Assembly (NCBI GenBank): GCA_023665245.1
Contig: JAMPEH010000120.1
Span: 1 to 7,071, forward strand
Direction: 5' to 3'
Source: Muribaculaceae bacterium
GTDB lineage: Bacteria; Pseudomonadota; Alphaproteobacteria; Rs-D84
Length of the DNA stretch: 7,071 nt
Shown: piece by piece, positions 1 through 6,180 of the stretch
How the letters are laid out: each line of letters starts with the position of its first letter
Position numbering within the stretch: position 1 is the stretch's first letter
Made by a program: the position numbers and the translations under genes
The notes under the pieces: model-generated
Database searches by the model: none
The model's input: the letters and a program-made list of their open reading frames with translations, nothing else
Told to the model about the DNA's origin: nothing

Positions 1-45
1 TATAGACTCAAAACTGAGCAGAAAGTTTAAATTTAAATTGAACAT
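1..45 (-). CDS. Possible start of an immunity gene (partial, runs off the left edge)
   Basis: On the minus strand an ATG at 45-43 opens a frame of 15 codons (MFNLNLNFLLSFESI) that has no stop before the window ends. It begins 37 bases after the toxin stop codon and lies in equally AT-rich DNA. In polymorphic toxin loci the gene right after the toxin usually encodes the matching immunity protein, so position favours that reading. Against it, there is no Shine-Dalgarno-like sequence, though many Bacteroidota genes lack one, and a 15-codon open stretch can easily occur by chance. No family can be named from so few residues. Confidence 0.3.
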   Translation of the reverse strand, partial: MFNLNLNFLLSFESI

Positions 46-82
46 TTACTTAAGATATTTGATTAATGTTTTTCAATTGTAA

Positions 83-685
83 TTATGGAGTAACAGTCAG
101 TGTATCTAAAACCGAATAACCTCGATTAGGAAAATCACTTATTTTAGATTTTGATGAATATTTTGTATAGCCATACGTTTTTGTATATATTTTACATATT
201 ACATTCCTATTTCTAGACTCAAGTAAAGAGGCGTTTTTAATGTCTCCTTTCATAGGATCTGACAGACCCGAAGGAAAATCAGAATTGCTAGGATGGTTGT
301 GAATGTCTTCTCGGATGAAAGTGTTTTTTAATAAACCATCATATAAGATTAAAGAACTAAATTCTTTACCTGATAGATGCGACGTACTAATATAATTCTC
401 TTCAGATGATCCAAATACTCCTGTTTTGATTTGAGTCCACTCCACGATGGTATTATTCGCCAAGAATTCAAATAATGAAGTGGAGACATCATCTCCTTCG
501 AGATTAAAATACATATAACTGTCAGATTTATCATTGGGTAGAAATGATTGATTCTTGATGGTGCCACATTCTCCTACCCATGCTGAAGTCTTCTTAGACT
601 GACTATTGTTGATAATGATCATATCTAAATCATCAAAGGATTGGGTATTTATAAAGTTGCCAGATTCATCTAATAGCCAGATGTC
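83..685 (-). other. C-terminal toxin tip: JAB/JAMM-like peptidase domain
   Basis: Residues 1808-2007 follow the Rhs core directly. The tip starts 'DIWLLDESGNFIN', a common lead-in of Bacteroidota Rhs tips. It then has FEFLANNTIVEWTQIKTG with Glu1889, STSH (1907-1910), and EDIHNHPSNSDFPSG with His1936 and His1938, followed by GDI with Asp1955. JAMM/MPN+ metalloproteases bind zinc through HxH and a later Asp, with an upstream Glu as general base and a conserved Ser after HxHP. Here HNHP, Ser1946 and either Asp1950 or Asp1955 can fill these roles, and Glu1889 is the best Glu candidate. The pattern agrees with my memory of the JAB-like toxin 1 family. Known JAMM enzymes cut isopeptide or peptide bonds of ubiquitin-like proteins; the target here is unknown. 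The segment is strongly AT-rich compared with the rest of the gene. Confidence 0.75.
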
Positions 686-3600
686 CAATCCGTTGTAATC
701 TATATAATTCACCGGATTGTTTGCGCAGTAAAGATATGGAGAGAGCCAGGGGTATTTCTCGCAGAGGGGGTCGATGGAGGTGAACTGCGGGATGGCCGGG
801 TAGTGGCGGCGGGCTCCGAAGTCGTATTCGTTGAGGCCGTTGGCCGAAATCAGCTCTTTGCCGCCGAACCTGTAGGGCTGGCCGGTATTGTCCTTGCCGA
901 GGTCCGCGATGACCGCGCCGTAGGGGTAATATGCGGTGGTCTGCTCGATTGCTCCCGTCGTGCCGTTGACAACAGCCCGGTTGTTGCCGAGGTAGTCCTG
1001 CGTATAGTAATGGAACGTGACTGTAATACCGGATATTGTGGCGTACCCTCCGGGAAACTGCACCATGTCGATGCTGCCGTTGCGGTAGATAACCGGGCCG
1101 TGGTATTCTATTTTGTTGAGTCCCGCTATCTCGTAGGACTCTGCAGAGGGTTCTCCGTCCCCCATGGCGGCGGCAGCCGGGTTAACCGGACGGGAGAGGT
1201 TGGTGTAGTGCTCCGTCTTCAGCTTCACCCCGTCCGCGGAGTAGACGTTCTTCGTGTAGCTGCCGTTGGAGAAGTTTATTCTTGTTGGATTCCCGAAGTT
1301 GTCATATGCAATGTTGGTGATCCCACGGCTCTCGTCCTTCGTGAGCGCACCCCACTCGTTGTATCCGAAATCCATTTCCCTCCGCTTGCCGGGATAGTCC
1401 ATGCTTCCAGTCTGCGTCACATCCGCAGCGTCCTCCAGCACCGAGGCTATGCGGTTGCCATAGTACGAGATGTGGAGGTTGTCCACCTTGCCGTAGTTGC
1501 CGTCGGCCTTCAGGCCGTGGCGCTGCAGACGGCGTATGCCGCCGTTGGGCATGAAGTTGAGAAACCGCTCGGTGTAGCGGTCCTTGTTGGAGGAGAGAGT
1601 CGAGCCCTCGCCGTATTCGGCAAGCGTCAGCCATCCGTAGCCGTTGTAGGTGTATCTGTATCCGCGTTGCCTGTGGTCGTTCATCAACCACACCATCGAG
1701 CTGACCGAGCCGTTGTAGAGCGGCTTGCCCGGACCATCGGTGTAGTGCAGTGTCTGCGCGAAACCGGGTCCGTTGATGACGGTGGCCTGTCCTTGCAGGT
1801 TGTAGCTGTAGATGACGGTGCCCCCCTTGCCGGAGTCGCCGCCCCTCTTTGACGACGATACCCTTCCGAGGTCATCGTATGTCAGCGACGACACCCTCTG
1901 CCTCGTGCCGTTGACCGTGACATCGGTGTGCAGCAGCAGTCCGGTCTCCGCGCTGTAGGTGTTTTCAGTGAGCAGCGTTGTCTTCGTCTGTCCTCCGCTT
2001 TCCTCTGTGGTTTTGGATGTCAGTGGCTGGTTGGTGAAGGTGTAGGTGTTCTGGGTTACGCGCAGCGTGCCGAAGTCGGTGACCTCCCTGAGCTGCGTCA
2101 CGTTGCCGCGCAGGTCGTAGTACATCGCCGACAGCGATTTGCCACCCTCGGAGTTGTAGACCACCGACCCCGTCTGTCTTCCTTTGGCTGATACGCTTGT
2201 GGGGCCTCCAGAGAGGCGGCTGTCGAGGGAACTGACGAAGGTGTAACCGTCATAATAGGCCACAGTCTCAAGGGTTGCCTGCTGTATCCTTGACGCATCA
2301 GCAAGTGTGTAGCCTGAAGACTGGAAACCGGATGTGCCACCGGTGTAGGCGGCGGTGTTGACAGCCTCGCTGCGGTTGCACGATGACGAGAGTCCCTGCA
2401 TCACCTGCCTTCCGGCCTTGTCGTAAAGGAAGAAGCGGTGCTTCCCCTGTTCCCTCAGATTGGGGTCCTGCATGAACGTCATGCGTCCCGCGCGGTCATA
2501 CCAGTACTGCGTGTATCCCCCTCCGGGTATGAACTTCTTCACCACGTTGCCGCTCTCGTCATAGCGGTATTCGTATGCGAACTTCTCCTTGTAGCCCGAC
2601 AGCTCGTAGCCGGGGCTGAGCACATAGCGCAGCTGGCCGAGGTCGTTGTAGACGAAATAGGTGTCGTTCTGCCCCTTGCCGCTCTCCGGGCCGCGGCGCT
2701 CCAGCACCTTTCGCCCAAGGCGGTCGGTGTAGACGGTCATCTCGTTGCCGTCCTCGTCGACGGTACGGACACCCTGCAGCGTGGATGCGGCGTAGTAGCC
2801 GTCCTCGACGAGGGATATGGAGGTCACCGGAGCACGGTAGAGGCGCACGCTGTTGGCCTTGTTGCCGACATATTCCGTGGTCTTCCCCTTCAGGCCGTTG
2901 TCGTGCCATGACTTGCCGGGGGTGGTGGTCTTCAGCGGACGGCCGAGGGCGTCGTAGGTGGTCTCGGAGTATGCGTATGCGTCTCCGTGGGTGGATGTGG
3001 CCATGGAGAGCACCTGCGCCGCGGTCTTTGCCTCCATGTATGTGCCGCCGACGCCGGGCAGCACGACGCGCAGTTCCCTGCCCAGCGCGTCGTAGGTCTG
3101 TGCAGTGTAGACGTGTTTCCCCTGTGTGTTCATCCCGTATTTGGCGAGCACCGAGCGTCGGCCGAGGCCGTCGCAAAACTGCTGGTCGACAGTGTGTTTT
3201 GTTCCGGTGGACTCCAGATATCGGCGTGATGTTACGGAGTTGCAGGCACCCTTGAACTCCCCCGTGGGATGGTTGACGAGCGTATAGGAGTAGCTGTCGG
3301 TGATCTGGCCTGAGTCGAAGGCACTCATGAGCAACCCCATGCCGTTATATTCGTATGTGGCGGTGTGGCCGCTGGGCTCCGTGACCGACGCAACCCCGAA
3401 GAGGGGGCGGTGGGTATAGATGGTCGTCAGTCCACCCGGTGCGGTCATAGATTTGAGTTGTCCGTGGGTGTCCCATGAGAACGAGGTAACGTCGGTCTGG
3501 TTGACGGTGATCGACAGTGGCCGTCCGAGTGCGTTGTAGGACGAGACCCTCTCCCTCTCTGGAAGCGTGGAGGGGATGGAGACGGAGGCGTCCGACGTGG

Positions 3601-6106
3601 GCATCGACCATGAGCGGGTGGCGACGGGATAGTAGATGTCGTTGAAGAGGGCGTATTCCGTGTCGGTGCCGGAGAGCGTTCTCTTGTCGCGGTCTGTCAC
3701 CCTTACGGCCACCACGGCATCTGTCTGTCCGTAATCCACCAGACCCCGGCACATCGCGTCCGTGCGCTCAAACGGATATGTGCAGGTGGTGGTCAGTGTC
3801 CTTCCACGGCTGTCGGTCACTGTCGTTGACTTTGGCTGTGTGGTGCGCAGCTGCGGGTCGTAGGTGTAGGTGGTCGTGGTTACCATGCCGGAGCGATGAT
3901 CGATGACCCTCTTTTCCCTTACCGTGGCGGCGCGTACCCTTGCAAGGCAGCGGCGCATCTCGAAATGACCACCGTAGAGTGAGTAACCGCTGTAGCCGGT
4001 GTTCACCTCTCCCGTGTAGAAATTGTAGCTGTAATATTCGTATGCTGTCCTCACACCGGTGTCAAACTCGCGGAGAAGGTTCACCCGGTCATAGTCCGTC
4101 TCCCCGGTGAGAATCTCGTTGCCTCCGGAATCCCTCACTATCCTTGAGACAAGAAGCGGAAGACGGTTGCCGGTGTCGATGAGAGCCCCTTCGAAAAGGC
4201 TCGGGTTGAGCGTCTCCGTCACGCCGAACAGCTCGGCCAGCTCCCCGTCATGGTAGTTGTATGTGACGGTGGAGTTGTCGGCCCGTGTCTCGACCACCTG
4301 CATGTAGGCCGCGGGGCATGTCGGCTGCAGGGACGAGAACTGCGGGCTGGAGAAGGCCTTGCGGCGGCGGTGGAAGACAGTGCCCAACACTATTCCGTCG
4401 ACTCCTACATATGAGTCGCACCACATCAGGCTCTCCGGCGATTCCTGCGTGGTGGTGCCGGTATAGCTGTACCTTGTCGTGTGCTGGTTCTGTCCGTCGG
4501 ATGTCGTCATTGACGCGATGCGCGCCCCGCCCACGTCAGACCCTCCGGCATGGTTGCACTCGTATGCAAACGACACATATCCACCTGTCGGCAGTGTCAG
4601 TTTCGTGAGCAGCCCGTTTGTGACTCCTGATTTCACCGGTGTGCGGTCTGCAACCGCCGTGATGGTTCCCTTCATGGATGGACACACCTCGCGCAGCCGC
4701 TCCATGACCCTCTGTGTCACCACGGAGGTGTTTTTCGTCCCACGGAAGTACCCGTAAAGGTCGCTCCAAAGGGCGGCGTTAAGGTAGTCAAGCGGTGGCA
4801 GGCTGATGCGCGTGTCGTATTCGAATGTGTAGGTTCCGGCCATGGAGTCGGACAGCGACCTGAGGAGCCTTCTGCCGTACTGTGGCTTAGAGGCGTCGTT
4901 GGATGCCCAGTATGTGTCGTTGCCGAACGTCACGGTACGCAGAGTTTCCCCTTCGGACGACACCACCCTCATGCGCTCGAGCCTGTCGGTCATCACCCCG
5001 GGGTGAGGAGCTGAGTAGTCGAAATATACGGAGTTGCCGTTCCACGTTATTGATTCCACGAGTGTCTGTCCCGAGAAGTAGGTATAAGCCGACTCGTTGA
5101 CATCGACTCTTTCCTTGGTTCTTGGATAGCCCTCGCTGTCAGGTTCTGTCTCGGGTCCGGCCACCACCGATATGTCAGACCGCCTCAGGTCGAGCCGCTC
5201 CCCATGCCGATAGTTGAAGTGGATGTTGCCCCAGGGCGTGGAGATGTCGGTGACATACCATGCGGTGGTGAAAGGCATGCCCTCTCCGCGGGAGTCCATG
5301 CCCGTCCTCTCATGATCGGAGAATGTCCATCTTGTCCCGTCGGGAAAACGGATGGAGAAATATGAGCTCAGCTGCTGTCCGAAGCAGTCTATGAGGCATG
5401 GATCGTGGTTGACGGTGACAAACTCGCCGTCGTTGTGCGAGTAGCGGAAGAGAAGGCTGTGGCCTCCGGCGTTGAGCGAGTAGCGGTCGGATTCCGTGTC
5501 ATATTCGGGGTTGCCCGTGAGTATGGGCGTGGCAACCGACAGGTTGGGGTTGGAATATGACAGCGCAGATTTCATGTAGTCGAGGTCACGCAGTCTGTAG
5601 TCGGTTGACCCTAACCCCGTATATTCAAGGTCCGGGCCTCCGAGTATGGTTCGCGTGACGGCTCCTCCGGCGTTGAGGCTCCAGCCGAGGCCGACACAAG
5701 TGGGCACCTCGTCGACGCGGCAGCCTGAGGCGTGGTAGCTTACCGATATAGGGAGAGTGAATCCTCCCAACTGGATTTCATATAACGGTATGGTGATGTC
5801 GGGGATGCCGGTGGTGTGGCTGACGGGATACTCCGCGTAGCGTGCCAGGGCGACCGCGTTGGGCGACGGCGGTATGAGGCCCCTGAAGAAGCTGTCGTTG
5901 GCGACATCAGACTGTGGCATGACGGTGTGGACGGTGTCTCCGGGCATCTCCTGCAGTATGCTGTCGGCGGGCAGGGCGTTGCCCTGCGCCTTGCATGTGA
6001 GAACAGAGAACAGCACGCAGATGATGGCGGTCATTGTCCCTGCCATCGTTGCACTGGATGTAATTGAGGGAAGGTGTCCCGGTATTTTGGAAAGAGGATT
6101 TTTCAT
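83..6106 (-). CDS. Secreted Rhs/YD-repeat polymorphic toxin with C-terminal JAB/JAMM-like tip
   Basis: This 2007-residue protein has the layout of a Bacteroidota Rhs polymorphic toxin. In order it shows a signal peptide (about 1-40), a 'GIPDITIPLYEI...VGLGWSLNAGG' N-terminal module (about 80-160), a long YD-repeat region (about 495-1640, motifs such as YDALGR, YDDLGR, YDRAGR), an Rhs-associated core (1726-1807) and a 200-residue tail. In the family, YD repeats build a hollow shell that encloses the C-terminal effector, and the tip is exchanged between strains. The tip here has a JAMM-type HxHP motif and is probably a zinc peptidase-like toxin; its target is unknown. The start at 6106 is preferred because AAAAAGG lies seven bases upstream; an internal ATG at 6044-6046 has no such sequence. 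The stop is TAA at 85-83. The frame is intact, with no frameshift. The body is GC-rich and the last ~205 codons AT-rich. The upstream gene ends 74 bases before the start, so co-transcription is likely. Family assignment is secure; catalytic activity is inferred. Confidence 0.93.
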   Translation of the reverse strand: MKNPLSKIPGHLPSITSSATMAGTMTAIICVLFSVLTCKAQGNALPADSILQEMPGDTVHTVMPQSDVANDSFFRGLIPPSPNAVALARYAEYPVSHTTGIPDITIPLYEIQLGGFTLPISVSYHASGCRVDEVPTCVGLGWSLNAGGAVTRTILGGPDLEYTGLGSTDYRLRDLDYMKSALSYSNPNLSVATPILTGNPEYDTESDRYSLNAGGHSLLFRYSHNDGEFVTVNHDPCLIDCFGQQLSSYFSIRFPDGTRWTFSDHERTGMDSRGEGMPFTTAWYVTDISTPWGNIHFNYRHGERLDLRRSDISVVAGPETEPDSEGYPRTKERVDVNESAYTYFSGQTLVESITWNGNSVYFDYSAPHPGVMTDRLERMRVVSSEGETLRTVTFGNDTYWASNDASKPQYGRRLLRSLSDSMAGTYTFEYDTRISLPPLDYLNAALWSDLYGYFRGTKNTSVVTQRVMERLREVCPSMKGTITAVADRTPVKSGVTNGLLTKLTLPTGGYVSFAYECNHAGGSDVGGARIASMTTSDGQNQHTTRYSYTGTTTQESPESLMWCDSYVGVDGIVLGTVFHRRRKAFSSPQFSSLQPTCPAAYMQVVETRADNSTVTYNYHDGELAELFGVTETLNPSLFEGALIDTGNRLPLLVSRIVRDSGGNEILTGETDYDRVNLLREFDTGVRTAYEYYSYNFYTGEVNTGYSGYSLYGGHFEMRRCLARVRAATVREKRVIDHRSGMVTTTTYTYDPQLRTTQPKSTTVTDSRGRTLTTTCTYPFERTDAMCRGLVDYGQTDAVVAVRVTDRDKRTLSGTDTEYALFNDIYYPVATRSWSMPTSDASVSIPSTLPERERVSSYNALGRPLSITVNQTDVTSFSWDTHGQLKSMTAPGGLTTIYTHRPLFGVASVTEPSGHTATYEYNGMGLLMSAFDSGQITDSYSYTLVNHPTGEFKGACNSVTSRRYLESTGTKHTVDQQFCDGLGRRSVLAKYGMNTQGKHVYTAQTYDALGRELRVVLPGVGGTYMEAKTAAQVLSMATSTHGDAYAYSETTYDALGRPLKTTTPGKSWHDNGLKGKTTEYVGNKANSVRLYRAPVTSISLVEDGYYAASTLQGVRTVDEDGNEMTVYTDRLGRKVLERRGPESGKGQNDTYFVYNDLGQLRYVLSPGYELSGYKEKFAYEYRYDESGNVVKKFIPGGGYTQYWYDRAGRMTFMQDPNLREQGKHRFFLYDKAGRQVMQGLSSSCNRSEAVNTAAYTGGTSGFQSSGYTLADASRIQQATLETVAYYDGYTFVSSLDSRLSGGPTSVSAKGRQTGSVVYNSEGGKSLSAMYYDLRGNVTQLREVTDFGTLRVTQNTYTFTNQPLTSKTTEESGGQTKTTLLTENTYSAETGLLLHTDVTVNGTRQRVSSLTYDDLGRVSSSKRGGDSGKGGTVIYSYNLQGQATVINGPGFAQTLHYTDGPGKPLYNGSVSSMVWLMNDHRQRGYRYTYNGYGWLTLAEYGEGSTLSSNKDRYTERFLNFMPNGGIRRLQRHGLKADGNYGKVDNLHISYYGNRIASVLEDAADVTQTGSMDYPGKRREMDFGYNEWGALTKDESRGITNIAYDNFGNPTRINFSNGSYTKNVYSADGVKLKTEHYTNLSRPVNPAAAAMGDGEPSAESYEIAGLNKIEYHGPVIYRNGSIDMVQFPGGYATISGITVTFHYYTQDYLGNNRAVVNGTTGAIEQTTAYYPYGAVIADLGKDNTGQPYRFGGKELISANGLNEYDFGARRHYPAIPQFTSIDPLCEKYPWLSPYLYCANNPVNYIDYNGLDIWLLDESGNFINTQSFDDLDMIIINNSQSKKTSAWVGECGTIKNQSFLPNDKSDSYMYFNLEGDDVSTSLFEFLANNTIVEWTQIKTGVFGSSEENYISTSHLSGKEFSSLILYDGLLKNTFIREDIHNHPSNSDFPSGLSDPMKGDIKNASLLESRNRNVICKIYTKTYGYTKYSSKSKISDFPNRGYSVLDTLTVTP
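686..931 (-). other. Rhs repeat-associated core, with variant YDP and DPxG motifs
   Basis: Residues 1726-1807 match the Rhs-associated core in order: YYPYG (1726-1730), YRFGGKEL (1745-1752), NEYDFGARRHYPAIPQF (1759-1775), SIDPLCEKYP (1777-1786), SPYLYCANNP (1789-1798) and DYNGL (1803-1807). In classical Rhs and TcC proteins the same places read ARxYDPxxGRF and NNPxxxxDPxG(L), and the core cleaves itself just after DPxG(L). Here YDPxxGR is HYPxxPQ and DPxG is DYNG, while Asp1779 of the central DP is kept. Similar 'AIPRF' variants are, as I recall, common in Bacteroidales, so this may be a lineage form. Whether it still self-cleaves is open. Confidence 0.88.
1187..4624 (-). repeat. YD-repeat (Rhs shell) region of the protein
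   Basis: Residues about 495-1640 hold many degenerate copies of the YD/Rhs repeat. Clear ones read YNALGRPLSI, CDGLGRRSVL, YDALGRELRV, YDALGRPLKT, TDRLGRKVLE, YNDLGQLRYV, YDESGNVVKK, YDRAGRMTFM, YDKAGRQVMQ, YDLRGNVTQL, YDDLGRVSSS, YNLQGQATVI, YNEWGALTKD and YDNFGNPTRI. In solved Rhs and TcC proteins these repeats make a spiralling beta-sheet cocoon around the effector. The copies differ at the DNA level, so this is an ancient protein repeat and not a recent tandem duplication. The limits given are approximate. Confidence 0.85.
5615..5875 (-). other. N-terminal SpvB/Tc-like module of the Rhs protein
   Basis: Residues about 78-164 carry the pattern 'ALARYAEYPVSHTTGIPDITIPLYEI', then 'LPISVSYHASGCRVDE' and 'VGLGWSLNAGGAVTR'. 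This block is a hallmark of large Bacteroidota Rhs proteins. It resembles the 'GPFGLGWSL' block of SpvB/TcB proteins, which form the other half of the toxin shell in Tc complexes. Its presence next to the YD repeats suggests that this one chain may supply both shell-like halves. The motif resemblance is seen in the sequence; the structural reading is inference. Confidence 0.7.
5987..6106 (-). other. Sec signal peptide region of the Rhs protein
   Basis: Residues 1-40 contain two lysines (K2, K7) in a polar lead, then a hydrophobic stretch at about 22-37 (AGTMTAIICVLFSVLT), followed by CKAQG. A type I signal peptidase cut after Ala40 fits the A-x-A-like site and the common Bacteroidota 'AQ' junction. 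Cys38 could suggest a lipoprotein, but the residues before it (V-L-T) are a poor lipobox. The lead before the hydrophobic core is longer than usual, about 20 residues. Export through the Sec route to the periplasm or beyond is therefore likely; the later step to the cell surface cannot be read from this gene. Confidence 0.75.
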
Positions 6107-6113
6107 GATGCGG

Positions 6114-6120
6114 CCTTTTT
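6114..6120 (-). promoter_or_regulatory. Weak Shine-Dalgarno-like AAAAAGG before the Rhs toxin
   Basis: On the minus strand AAAAAGG ends seven bases before the ATG at 6106-6104, a workable spacing for a partial ribosome binding site. It supports this start over the internal Met21 codon. The rest of the 74-base gap (6107-6180) shows no Bacteroidota-type promoter (TTG...TAnnTTTG) and no strong hairpin followed by T residues, which fits read-through from the upstream gene. The region contains short CCAACC/AACCG repeats without clear meaning. Confidence 0.35.
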
Positions 6121-6180
6121 GGAATGGGTGAAAGCGGTTGGTTGGCTACGGAAAACTGATGTCGGTTGGGGAAACGGGGA

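Noticed and set aside
26..44. Imperfect AT-rich palindrome (GTTTAAATTTAAATTGAAC) after the toxin stop, as a terminator or operator.
   Set aside because: It lacks a GC-rich stem and a T-run in the right place, and such palindromes are common by chance in AT-rich DNA.
803..1852. A 349-codon open frame on the plus strand, plus shorter plus-strand frames at 2438-2911, 2785-3255, 4285-4608 and 5816-6131.
   Set aside because: All are antisense to the intact Rhs gene (the last partly to its start region). The GC-rich codon use of the sense gene leaves few antisense stops, and the translations are low-complexity Val/Ala/Arg-rich strings without known motifs.
1302..3752. Minus-strand frames of 63-205 codons (for example 2559-3176 and 3345-3752) overlapping the Rhs gene in another frame.
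   Set aside because: They are Arg/His/Pro-rich out-of-frame readings of the YD-repeat region. The main frame is continuous through them, so they are not frameshift fragments.
5991..5996. Cys38 as a lipoprotein attachment site.
   Set aside because: The preceding residues V-L-T do not make a convincing lipobox, and KA/QG gives a good ordinary signal peptidase site.
6044..6046. Alternative start of the Rhs protein at Met21, which would give a more compact signal peptide.
   Set aside because: No Shine-Dalgarno-like sequence precedes it, while the ATG at 6106 has AAAAAGG at good spacing. It remains possible, because Bacteroidota often do without such sites.
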